A stretch of DNA of 64,000 nucleotides from contig JAKSZU010000004.1 of NCBI GenBank assembly GCA_026018925.1, positions 17,638,095 to 17,702,094 of the forward strand, given 5' to 3'. The notes beneath the pieces were generated by a model that worked only from the letters and a program-made list of their open reading frames with translations, was not told the DNA's origin and did no database searches. Shown here piece by piece: positions 33,097-42,935 of this stretch. Position 1 is the first letter of the stretch; each line of letters opens with the position of its first letter. The DNA comes from Tupaia tana. Lineage: Eukaryota > Chordata > Mammalia > Scandentia > Tupaiidae. The position numbers were made by a program, and so were the translations under genes.

Positions 33097-34006
33097 CTTT
33101 TTTTTTTTTTTTTTTTTTTTTAATTGATGAAGGAACGTACAGCTTTATTGCAAAGTGCAAAGCAAGGAGAGCGGGCAGCTCATGCTGAAAAGACCTGGTC
33201 TTCCCGAGATGAAAATTAGGGGCAGAGGTCCCAGGCACATGATCGGTTCAGGGACTGGTTCAAGAGAGCATGATCATCTCGTGAGCATTCTTGATTGGCA
33301 AGGCCTTAGATAATCAAATTTCTCTTCAGGTTTCTGAAGCCATTCAGCCTGGAGTCTTTGAGTTCACAACCAGCAGCTTCCAGCCAATATTCTCCAATTC
33401 CAGGGGGTCAGAAAGAGAGAAAAGTTTGTTACAATTTTAAAAGGAACAGTTTAACAAATTGCTGAACCTATCAACAGCTCAAGAAGACAAAAATCCTTAA
33501 ATCATCCATTGAATTGAATTCCACAGAGAGCAGGAGTCCGACTGCTAAGTTCTTCCCATTTTTGCCAACTTGTCAGGTCCTGAGTTCTGGCTGTGACTTC
33601 TGGAAGAGCAGAGCAGCTTTGGTTTACTCCGCTCACCACGCCAAATCCAATCCAATCCAATGCCATGTTTCCTTCACCAAAAAACTAAAATCGCTATGGG
33701 TCAATGGTGAGTGGTCAGTGGCCAATCACCCAGGACTGTCCCTGAGACAAGGTGTTCAGGCAGCTGCAGGATAAGCTCTAAGGGTGGCCATCAGCCAAAG
33801 GTCGCTCGCTGTACCTTGGGCGAGACGCCCACACAGGACCTTAGTCCCATCTGGGGTGCCAATAAACTGTTACCAAACTCAAATCAGGTTCTCTCACCCA
33901 AGCACTATAAAACCAAACCATAGGCACATGGTGTGATACAGGAAAGTACAGCTTTATTGCAAAGCGCAAAGCAAGGAGAGTGGGCAGCTCATGCTGAAAA
34001 GACCCG
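33097..34006 (-). mobile_element. L1-retroposed copy of an endogenous retrovirus RNA
   Basis: On the minus strand the element starts GGTCTTTTCAGCATGAGC (R) with AATAAAGCTGTAC at about 33949-33961. U5 follows to about 33868, then a PBS at 33844-33861 and a ~600-bp body. A second R copy with the same AATAAAGCTGTAC (about 33136-33148) is followed 16 nt later by a 24-nt poly(A) (33098-33121). Flanks TCCCCTTAGTTGGAGTC (33080-33096) and TCTCCTTAGTTGCAGTC (34007-34023) are a 17-bp duplication with two mismatches. There is no U3 at the 5' end and no U5 at the 3' end, as in a mature mRNA. No intact reading frame. Confidence 0.78.
33844..33861 (-). other. Primer-binding site, tRNA-Arg(CCT)
   Basis: Minus strand TGGCACCCCAGATGGGAC is complementary to the 3' end (GTCCCATCTGGGGTG-CCA) that I recall for mammalian tRNA-Arg-CCT, 18 of 18. 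The spacer from the presumed U5 end (GGTAACA) is 6 nt. Confidence 0.75.
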
Positions 34007-34162
34007 TCTCCTTAGTTGCAGTCTTGATTGCAGCCTTGTGAGAGATCCTAAAGCAGATAACCCAGTTACGCCAGGCCCAAACTCCCAGGTCGCAGAAACC
34101 ATGAGATAATACAGATGTGTCTTATTTTATTTTTCTGTTTTGTTTTTTAGTTTGTTACAAGA

Positions 34163-34880
34163 GGCCAGCTGGTGGCACGGTGGTTAAGGCAGCTGGATCC
34201 CACATGGCTGACTGTGGTTTGAATCCCAGGTTCTGCAGCTTGAAAAACATGCTGGAGGGGCCAGCAGGTGGCATAGTAGTTAAGATGCTGGACTTCCACA
34301 TGGTTCATCACGGTTCAAATCTCAGACTCGGTGGCTTGAAACTCATGCCAGACGCATATGCGTGCATGGCCAAAATCCCAAGAGGAGAATGAAGGAGAAG
34401 GGATTGTGGTGTGACCTTCCCCCTACGGGGTGATTTCTCACTTTCTGTCTCTCAGTCTCTCCAGCGAGCACATGTGCCCTATAGCAAATACCTATTTTAA
34501 AAAGAAGAAGAAGAAGAAGAAGAAGAAGAAGAAAAGAGGGCCAGCAGGTGGCATGGTGGTTAAGGATGCTGGAATTCCACATGGCTGACCATGATTCGAG
34601 CCCCCGACCTGGCAGCTTGCTTTCTAACTTTCCTTCTCTCACTCTGTTCCTCTCTGGTAAAAACTTAAAAATAAACAAATGAGTGAAAATTCTAAAAAAA
34701 AAAAAAAGAAAAGAAAGAAAATTGTACTGGGTGCATATGCATGCTTAAAGTCCTGAAAGGGGAAACGGAGGAGAAGATTGTGGCATGACCATCCCCAGAG
34801 GCGTGCTTTCTCACTTTCTCTCTGTCTCTCTCCAGCAAGTGCATGTATCCACTAGCAAATTTAAAAAAAAAAAAAAAATT
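34163..34880 (+). repeat. Old SINE carrying two nested SINEs
   Basis: Outer copy at 34163-34256 resumes at about 34722-34880. Inside are a long-type copy (34258-34536) with an (AAG)n tail and a short-family copy (34538-34700). Confidence 0.78.
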
Positions 34881-35126
34881 GCTACAGGGTGTGTGTGTGC
34901 TTGTCAGAGAGAGATGAAAGGGGGAGAAGGAGAACTTCCAAAAAGAAAAAACTTTACACTGTAAACCCTTTTCCTCCATCTCTCCATCTGTCAGCTTTTT
35001 CGGTGTGCATGCGCATATGCGCATATGCTGGGTGTATTTTTCAAGCCAGCAGGGCTAGGATTCCAGCCATGTGGTCAGTTATGTGAGATACAACTCCCTA
35101 AACCACTTAGCCACAGAGCAGGTCTG
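34881..35126 (-). repeat. Old long-type SINE
   Basis: GCTACAGGGTGTGTGTGTGC ... CACAGAGCAGGTCTGG; contains the alternating GCATATGCGCATATGC. Confidence 0.65.
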
Positions 35127-35278
35127 GTATGTCTTAAGCTGCTCAGTGTTAAGGTTATTTTGCAGCCAACAGGTAACCAGCGTGGTAAGGTATTACACTC
35201 TTATACTTTCTAGTCTTTGAAAGTTGTAGTGGTCATTGTGGGTGCCTCTTCATCCATTTCCCATAATGTTTAGCAATC

Positions 35279-35468
35279 TTTTTTTTTTTTAATTACTTTA
35301 TTTAACTTTATTTATTAGGGTTATTATTGTTTCAATTTGACCAGAGAAAGATAGAGAGAGAGACAGAGAGAGAGGAAGTGAGAAAGCAAGCTGCCAAGTC
35401 TGAGACTCGAACCGTGGTCAGCCATGTGGGAGTCTGGCATCTTTAACCACCACACCACCTGCCAGCCC
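35279..35468 (-). repeat. Short-family SINE with target duplication
   Basis: Flanked by AATGTTTAGCAAT on both sides; typical TTTGACCAGAGAAAG body. Confidence 0.9.
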
Positions 35469-35584
35469 CAATGTTTAGCAATTTTATTTGAATAGAAGTG
35501 ACCCTACCTCTTGCTGCAGGGATAGGCTCTGCTGGTCTAACCCTATTAAGGTAAATCTAGGGTTCATAAGAAAATACACAAGCT

Positions 35585-35854
35585 GGGACCGGCAGTTAGC
35601 GTAATGGCTATGTCGCTGGACTCCCACGTAGTCGACCGCGGTTCGAGTCCTGGACCCGGTGGCTTAAACTCACGCTGGGCGCGTGTGCGTGCGTGCCCAA
35701 GATCCCGAGAGGAGAATGGAGGAGAAGGGATTGTGGCGTGGCCATCCCCCCTGGGGGGTGATTTCTCACTTTCTATCTCTCTGTCTCTGTCTGTCTGGCG
35801 AGCGCACGCGCCCTATAGCAAAAACCTCTCCAAAAAAAAAAAAAAAAAAAAAGG
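35585..35854 (+). repeat. Young long-family SINE
   Basis: Near-consensus, 21-nt A tail, flanked by AAGAAAATACACAAGC at 35568-35583 and 35855-35870. Confidence 0.95.
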
Positions 35855-35870
35855 AAGAAAATACACAAGC

Positions 35871-36067
35871 AAGGGTTAATGAAGAGGACCTACGATGAGC
35901 TTTACCTAAAGACATAGCGAACTTGCTCTGGTTAAGGGCCCAAGAGAAAGTCCCCTTCTCCCCACATAAGCTTTTACAACAGGATTTTTTGGATCCCAGA
36001 TTTCTCCCCTTCCTACTCCACCACCTCTGGCAGTCACCTGCTGTCCCGTCCCTGTTCGGGCGCCACG
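35871..36067 (-). mobile_element. ERV 5' leader next to LTR
   Basis: On the minus strand the primer-binding site is followed by a CAG|GTGACT donor-like site about 10 nt later, then about 150 nt of leader. I cannot say where retroviral sequence stops to the left. No gag frame is convincing and no 3' LTR is seen. Confidence 0.55.
36048..36065 (-). other. Primer-binding site, tRNA-Lys3
   Basis: Minus strand TGGCGCCCGAACAGGGAC is the exact 18-nt complement of the tRNA-Lys3 3' end, the primer used by lentiviruses and MMTV-like betaretroviruses. It lies two bases from the LTR's CA end. Confidence 0.9.
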
Positions 36068-36637
36068 TGTCCCGACCCGGGGGGACAGTCGAACAGGTTT
36101 CCTGAGGGAAGGAGTGAGAGCCGGGACAAGCAGTGCAGTGTCACAACACGGAGACGACACAGTGTCTTCAGTGTCATCTGTTTATTGTGGGCAGCACGGT
36201 ACAGCACGGAGACAACACAGTGTTACAACTCTTCAGGGTCGCGTCGTCTATTGTGAGCAGCACAGAGACGACGTGGTGTCACAGCTCTTCAGGGTCGTCC
36301 GGAGACGATGTAGTGTTACAACTCTTCAGGGTCTTCAGGGTCGTCTGGAGACTGTGTGGTGTTTCAGCTCTTCAGGCTCTCCAGGGTCGTCATCTGGCTA
36401 CTGTGGGCCAGGCATCGTGGTTATATACACACTGGTGGGCCGTGATTGGTTGTAAACGGTGGGTTATAATTGGTTGCTTTTGAACCAATCATGAGGTGCC
36501 GGATATGCAAATCTTAGGGATTCTAGTGGCCAATCAGAGCAAGGTTTCGAAGGTCAGGTTTTTTGAGGGAACCAATCATGGCAATTGTTTGCTCTCTGAG
36601 AAACCTCGGCAGACTCGCTGGTGCGCAGCCTCCCACA
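36068..36637 (-). mobile_element. 5' LTR of a tRNA-Lys3-primed endogenous retrovirus
   Basis: 570 bp, TGTGGGA ... CGGGACA on the minus strand. It shares U3 (ATTTGCATATCCGGCACC, ATGATTGG, TATATAACCA) and the 3' end (CCCTCAGGAAACCTGTTCGA) with the solo LTR at 12334. It is about 120 bp longer because the unit ACCCTGAAGAG-TGTAACAC-GTCGTCTCCG occurs about five times around the polyA signal. Confidence 0.85.
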
Positions 36638-36799
36638 ACCTGCTGCTGGTAGACCTTTGTATTCCTCAGGAAGGACCAGCCCTCCCACCCCCCAATGAAG
36701 ACCAGAGCTTGCAGAGCTTATTCTTTATTCTTAGCCTCCTCCTATACACAGGCCCTACTGCCCCATTGCCCCACTGCCAAGCCCTCAGTAACTGATTCA

Positions 36800-37112
36800 G
36801 TGAATCAAAGTAAAACCTAGAACTTTTGTTCAAGGTTGTGGGAAGTAATACTTTCCTCCTGGCTGAGAATGCAAAAGCATGCATGAAGCATTGCTGCTTG
36901 ATAGCCATCTTGGGACCCTGAGGAAAACCAGCCTGAGGGTGCAGCTGCCATACATGGAGGGAAACACACCAAGACCATCGCAGAGAACCAGCCCAGTGCC
37001 CTGATCAGATGCTGAGGCTCACCTCATGCTGGTCCTTTCCATGTTCTCAGCCAGTTACCTTAAGTTATTCTGAATTTTTGTTACTTGCAGCTGAAAGCAA
37101 CCTGATACAGAA
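36800..37112 (+). mobile_element. MLT1-type MaLR LTR
   Basis: GCCATCTTGGGACCCTGAGG and the terminal TTACTTGCAGCTGAAAGCAACC match the MLT1 3' half in forward orientation. Confidence 0.65.
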
Positions 37113-37129
37113 GTATCGAGATGAGACCC

Positions 37130-37235
37130 AGAATTCTATGTTTTTCAAAGTGTGGTGAACAGAATCATCTGGGTGATTATTAAAAATATTGATATCTGGG
37201 CCCAATGTCTACAGAGGAAGGGTTTCTTCAGAAAT
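37130..37235 (+). mobile_element. MER5-like hAT fragment
   Basis: TTTTCAAAGTGTGGTGAACAG and GAATCATCTGGGTGATTATT are typical of MER5 elements. The SINE at 37236 cuts it. Confidence 0.5.
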
Positions 37236-37301
37236 GGGCTTTTTTTTTTTTTTTTTTTTTTTAATTTGTCAGAGGGCATGTGCACTTATGAGGGAGGGGG
37301 G

Positions 37302-37339
<38 letters not shown>

Positions 37340-37514
37340 CTCACTGTGGGGAATGGTCATGCCATAATCCCGTCTCCATTTCTACTTTTGGAATTTGGGG
37401 TATGCAAACACATGTGCTTGGCTTGTTTCTTAAGCTGCCAGTTTGGGACTTGAACATGGGATCAGCCATGTGGAATTCAGCTACCTTAACCCCCCAGACC
37501 ACAGGCTGGACCAA
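37236..37514 (-). repeat. Long-type SINE with (GA)n
   Basis: 22-nt T tail, GGGGGGGGGA then a pure GA run (37305-37336), ending CAGGCTGGACC. Confidence 0.75.
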
Positions 37515-38009
37515 GAAATAGGCATTTAAAAAAGTCTCTTCACATGATTTAAAGTACATTAAAAATTAAGAATCAGTGACCTAGATGACTCTGAGATAAG
37601 GTGTCTCTGATGGGCTTTGTGGAGTGTTGGGGAGACAACCTCTGAGGCCTCTCTTGAAGCTGACACAGCCCAGGTCATTGACATTTCTCCCATTTGCTCT
37701 CTTAACCAGCTCTAACCTACCCACACACATCAGGGCCCAGTGGAAACATATTTCTGTCTTGAAATATTCCTAATCTCTGCATTCCTTGAGCTGTCCTTCC
37801 AGCAGCACTCACCATGGGGCCATGTTTCGTTTCATCCAAGCATCTGTGACATGCAAGCAAGAGGTGCTGAAGTTTGGGCTCACGGGGCCCTCAGAAAAAC
37901 AAGGTGATCATCCTGAGCCCTAGGTGAGGCAGATGCCCCTCACCGGTCATGCTGGAGCTGGAGGTGGCTGTGGAGAAGAAGCACGTGACCTGACTTCTGT
38001 TTCCTGATC

Positions 38010-38580
38010 CACTGCTTCTCAGCTGGATGCCACCAGGGACAAGTCACTTGCCTTTTCTGGGCCATAATGTTCTCAGAATTAAAGGGTAGAACATTCCTGA
38101 AGGTAAAGTATAAATGACAGAGGCCTTAGGAGAGATAAGTATTAGTAACAATGGATGGTCAATTAAGTGTCTCTTTTTTTTCCCTAAGTTTATTTTTTTC
38201 ATTCATGAGAGAGAGTGCACGTACACACACATAAGAGGGAGAGGGAATCAGGCACTGTTAACAGGGTCTTGTCATGCCACAATTCCCTTTCCTCAGCCCT
38301 CCAGTCAGTCAGGATCCTGGGCATGCATGCACATGGCATGTTTTCAGGTCAACTTGGGATCGAAACCCAATGGTCAGCCATGCAGCTTTCAGTATTGCAG
38401 TTCAGGACACTACAGCCTGCACCACCAAAGGGTGCCCTGCTCCATTCTCTTCATTTCAGATTCCTCAACTGTAAAATAGGAATAAACAGTTCCTACCTAA
38501 AAGACCTGTTAGGGTGAAATGACAAAACATCTGTAATGTGCTTAATAGAAAAAAGTGCTCGATGAAAGCTGGCTGTTGCC
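38010..38580 (+). repeat. MIR split by a third-family SINE
   Basis: MIR wording at 38035-38110 (ACAAGTCACTTGCC) and 38441-38580 (CCTCAACTGTAAAATAGG). The SINE at 38171-38440 (minus) lies between. 38581-39285 has no recognisable gene. Confidence 0.6.
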
Positions 38581-39285
38581 TCCGTGCCTGAAGTGTGGGC
38601 TGGGACACAGAAGAGGGATCTGTGACTGCAGAGCTTGGATGTGGGTCTGGGCATGTGGTGCCTGCCTGAGGAAAGGGGGAGGGCAACTGTTGGGGTAGAA
38701 AACTGTCCAGCAGGGTTGGCTGTGGTCTTGCCTTCACAAGACAGGCAGGAGGGATATAGGTTGCTCGTGGTGCCATGATGGCCCAGCTGTTGCTGAGATG
38801 CCTTCCAGATGTTCAAAATTGCAGATGGTGGGCAGCAGGAAGGAGTCTGTGATGCACATACTTGGGGCCTCAGAGGCACCTCTTTGGTTCCTCATTGAGA
38901 CCTTTCCACATCTGCCCTTCCTTTCTCTTCCTCCAGTTAAGTCAGGAAGGCTTCTCAGGTGAACTTGAGCTGATTTCACTCCACAACCTGCAGGGCCCAT
39001 GGAGGTACACAGAAAATACAGCTGTAGTTCACCAGGACCCACAAGGTTTTCTGCAGTGACAGAAGCAGGAGAGGGCAGTCCAAGGAGGCTGTTTGACCGT
39101 GCCATCCTTCTTCACAGGAAGAAGAAACTGCCTGCTTTAGGGGGCTCTTCTCTGATCTAGTGGCTTGTGAGCTTCCCACACTTAACATAGAAGGGTTTTT
39201 AGAAATTTACTAACCCTAAGCTTCAGTCAGTGAGCACTGGTAGTTTATCATTAGATGTTTTAAGGAAGGACAGTAGCTATCAATT

Positions 39286-39533
39286 TTTTAATTCCCCCCC
39301 CCACACACACACAGGGTCCGCATGCTTGCTGGAGGGAGACAGAGAGGGAAAGTGAGAAATCACCCCCCAGGGGGATGGTCACGCTACAGTCCCTTCTCCA
39401 TTCTCCTCTTGAGAGTTTGGGCACACACGCACACACACCCAATGTGTTTCTCAGGCCACCAAGTCTGGACCTCAAACTGCAGAGTCTGCCACGTGGGGTC
39501 CAGCATCTTAAACTACACACCATCTGCTGGCCA
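39286..39533 (-). repeat. Long-type SINE
   Basis: (CA)n start, ATCACCCCCCAGGGGGATGG body, CCATCTGCTGGCC end. 39534-40294 beyond it is AT-rich without a gene. Confidence 0.82.
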
Positions 39534-40294
39534 CCAATTTAATATATTAGTCACTGGGATGTAAATGGAGGTGTCCTCAATAGAATACAATTGCATTCAT
39601 TTATATGATCCATCAAATGAATGTTCCCTCAGTGAACATGGTGCTAGGACTATAATGGTATAGGACAGTCCAGGCAGACACTTACAGATGATTTCAGCTC
39701 TCCCATCAGGGAAGCACAGGTGATTTTGAGAGAATAGAGGAGTGACCCTGACCCAGGCTAGGGAATTCTGGGAAGCCCTCTGGAGATGGAGGAGGAAGGA
39801 CAAGTAAACCAAGGGCACAATAATGAATTAGCTGAAAAGCAAAAAACAAAGGAAAAAAAAGAAAACCAGCTCCAGTCTTTTTGAACACTGTGGATTCACA
39901 TTTACAGGTCTCATCTAAATTTCAATTTCGGTTTTAACTGCTGCTGATGGTTAGCACTATGACTTCAAATCAATTTTGAAATCTTTATTTCTTGATTTAC
40001 CAATGTCTTTCAGCATTTGATGACTTCTGTGAAAGGTAAAAATGTCTTATACATGCATCACCTCCCATCTTTTCTCCTCCTCCTTCTTCCTAATGTTTTG
40101 TGAATTATTATTATTTTTTCTAGAGAGTGGTCTGTAAAATGAAGACAATAGCATTGATCTTGTGAGATTAAGTGAGTTTACATATGCAATATTTATTCAA
40201 TAATACGTGGCATATATTACATAATAGTACCAGGCAATAGTACCTGGTATGTAATAGTACCTGGCATAAATAATACCTATTAATATTGATTCTG

Positions 40295-40675
40295 GGGGCT
40301 GGCAGGTGGCGTGGTGGTTAAGGGCGCTGGACTCCCACATGGCTGACCGCAGTTCAACTCCCAGACCTGGCAGCTAGTTTTCTCATTTTCCCTCTCTCTC
40401 TCTCTCACTCTGTCCCTCTCTGGTCAAACTAAAATAAATATATAAATAAAGTTAAATGATTTTTTTTAAATATTGGTTTTATTTAACTTTATGTATTTAT
40501 TTTTAACTTGATTAGAGAAGGACAGAGTGAGTGGGAGAGAGAGAGAGAAAGAAAGAGAGAGAAGACAGAGAGAGAGAGGGAAAGTGAGAAGGCAAGCCAC
40601 CAGGTCTGGGACTCGAACTGGAGTTGACCATGTGGGAGTTCAGTGCCTTTAACCACCACACCACCTGCTGGCCCC
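40295..40675. repeat. Inverted pair of short-family SINEs
   Basis: 40295-40462 (+) and 40472-40675 (-), nearly touching, flanked by ACCTATTAATATT on both sides. Confidence 0.9.
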
Positions 40676-40897
40676 ACTACCTATTAATATTATTAGTACA
40701 CTCAGGACTATACTTCCATGTCTGTCTCTTGATACAATATCAACTCTCCTCTCCAAAAATCAGAGCGGCTGTTAGTGAACAACTCTCCCCCTTACTTTCT
40801 AATCTTTAGTTGTTTTATTTGTATTTTTATATTAATTTGTATGTAAATATGTGTCTTATGTGCTTGTTTGTGTATTGTCTTGAAAGGTGAAAGTCAA

Positions 40898-41075
40898 GGG
40901 GCTGGTGGGTGGCATGGTGGTTAAGGGTGCTGGACTTCCACATGGCCAACTTCAATTCAAGTCCCAGACCTGGTGGCTTGCTTTCTCACTTTCCCTCTCT
41001 CTCTGTCTCTTATGCTGTCCTTCTCTAGTCAAATTAAAATAAATGAATGAATAAATAAAATAATTCTTTAAGAAA
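40898..41075 (+). repeat. Short-family SINE
   Basis: GGGGCTGGTGGGTGGCATGG head, AAATGAATGAATAAATAAA tail, flanked by TGAAAGTCAA. Confidence 0.9.
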
Positions 41076-41149
41076 AAGAAAGTTGAAAGTCAATAAACAG
41101 CTTTTGCAGTATTATTTAAATATTTATTATAATAATATTCCCAACTAAG

Positions 41150-41623
41150 ATTTATTTATTTATTTTAGTCTTTGTTACAGGACTCATACACTCGCCAGAG
41201 ACAGAAAGAGAATGAGAAAGTGAGAAATCACTCCCTAAGGGAATGACTGTGTGGCAGTGCCCTCTCTTGTATTCTCCTTGCTCAGAATTTTAGGCATGCA
41301 TGCCCATGTGCCTGCTGTGTTTTTCAAGGAGCTAGGTCTGGGACTCAAACCGTGCAGTTGGCCATGTGGGTTTCAGCACCTTTGTGAGAGAACCACAGAA
41401 ATCTATCAAAACTGGAGCTACCAAAGGAACATCTCAGTAATTATTTATCTATGCAGTGTTTTAAAAAACTATTTTATTTAACTTTATTTACTTACTTATT
41501 TTCATTTGACCAGAGAGGGACAGAGAGAGAGGGAGAGAAAGCAAGCCGCCAGGTCCAGGACTTGAACTGTGGTCGGCCATGTGGGAGTCCAGCGCCCCTA
41601 ACCACCATGCCACCTGCCAGCCT
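41150..41623 (-). repeat. Old long-type and short-family SINEs
   Basis: 41150-41384 is diverged and loses its head. 41460-41623 is short family, flanked by ATCTATGCAG. Confidence 0.78.
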
Positions 41624-41694
41624 CTATCTATGCAGCTTTATCAGTGATAGATTTTTGTTGTTCTCCCACACATCTTAACCACCATGCCACTGGC

Positions 41695-41880
41695 TGGCCC
41701 TCCAGCTAACGTTTACTGAGGATTTACTATGTTCTAAGCGCTTTATATAAACTAATAATCCTAACAAGGAAATTTGAGGTACTGTTACTATGCTCATGTT
41801 TCAGAAGAGGAGAAAGATTAAGTAGCTAGTGCAAGTTTAGCTAGGCCGTGAGTGGCAGAGCCAGCAACATCAATACTATA
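41695..41880 (-). repeat. MIR
   Basis: CTGAGGATTTACTATGTTC ... AGTGGCAGAGCCAGCAAC, reverse orientation. Confidence 0.65.
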
Positions 41881-41981
41881 GATCCAGGTAGCGTGATTAG
41901 ACTCACGAAGATGAAAATGTAATTCTATGTTAGCAAAATTTTTAAGCGCAAAGGATTTTCCAAGTATCAAGCTATAATGGG

Positions 41982-42215
41982 TCAGGCTGGCCTGTAGCCT
42001 AGTAGTTAAAAGAAGCCAGATCCCACATGGCCAACAGTAGTTTGAGTCCTGGCCCAAGTGGCTTGGAGGACATACGGGGCACATGTGCGTGCGTGTGCCC
42101 AGAGTCCTACCAGGATGGAGAAATGGAGGGAAGGGATTGCAGTGTGACTACGCTGCACTGGGTGCTTTCTCCCTCCTTTGTCTGGTGAGCACGTGTGCCC
42201 TCCGGCAATGATTAA
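41982..42215 (+). repeat. Old long-type SINE
   Basis: GGTCAGGCTGGCCTGTAGCC head, TCTGGTGAGCACGTGTGCCC end. Confidence 0.7.
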
Positions 42216-42301
42216 AGGAATCTTTTTAAATGTTTTACTTTCTTTGCTTCTTCTGGATCATACTCAGGTGCTACTCTTCCTTGTATCCCAAACCGTTCTC
42301 T

Positions 42302-42935
42302 GAGCTGGCCCCATAGCACAACAGTTAAAGTGCTGCCCAGAAGAAATTGGATCCCACAGGGCCGACTAAGGTTTGAGTCCTGGCCCCAGTGGCTTGAAAA
42401 ACACACCGGGCCGGGACCAGCAGTTAGCGTAATGGCTATGTCGCTGGACTCCCATGTAGTCGACCGCGGTTCGAGTCCCGGACCCGGCGGCTTAAACTCA
42501 TGCCGGGCGCGTGTGCGTGCGTGCCCAAGATCCCGAGAGGAGAATGGAGGAGAAGGGATTGCGGCATGGCCATCCCCCCTGGGGGGTGATTTCCTGCTTT
42601 CTATCTCTCTGTCTCTCTCTGTCTGTTTGGCGAGCACACGCGCCCTATAGCAAAAACCTCTCCAAAAAAAGAAAAAAAAAAGAAAAAAGAAAGAAAAACA
42701 CACCGGGCCTGCATGTGCATGCCTAGGATCCTGAAGGGGGATGAACTGGATAAAAAAGGCAGGACCGGGCTCCTTGGGGTGAGGTGGGGGTGAGAGGGTC
42801 TCTCTTTCTCCAGTGCATAGGCTCGGCAAAACAGAGCCAGGGAGAGGGAATTGCAGCATGCTGACACACCATCAAGTGTGCTTTCTCTCTACCCCTCTGT
42901 CCTGCGTATGTGCATACTTTCTATCATTAAAATTA
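42302..42935 (+). repeat. Old SINE split by a young SINE
   Basis: Outer pieces at 42302-42412 and 42710-42935. The inner copy is at 42413-42692. The flanking duplicate GAAAAACACACCGGGCC is present on both sides. Confidence 0.88.
42413..42692 (+). repeat. Young long-family SINE
   Basis: The best-preserved copy: TTAGCGTAATGG A box and GGTTCGAGTCC B box both perfect. Confidence 0.95.

Noticed and set aside
36048-36065. Calling the ERV a lentivirus from its Lys3 primer site alone
   Set aside because: MMTV-like betaretroviruses use the same primer, and the 6-bp duplication of the sister LTR points that way.
35906-36160. 84-codon minus-strand ORF as retroviral gag
   Set aside because: It begins inside the LTR and runs through the primer-binding site, so it cannot be gag.
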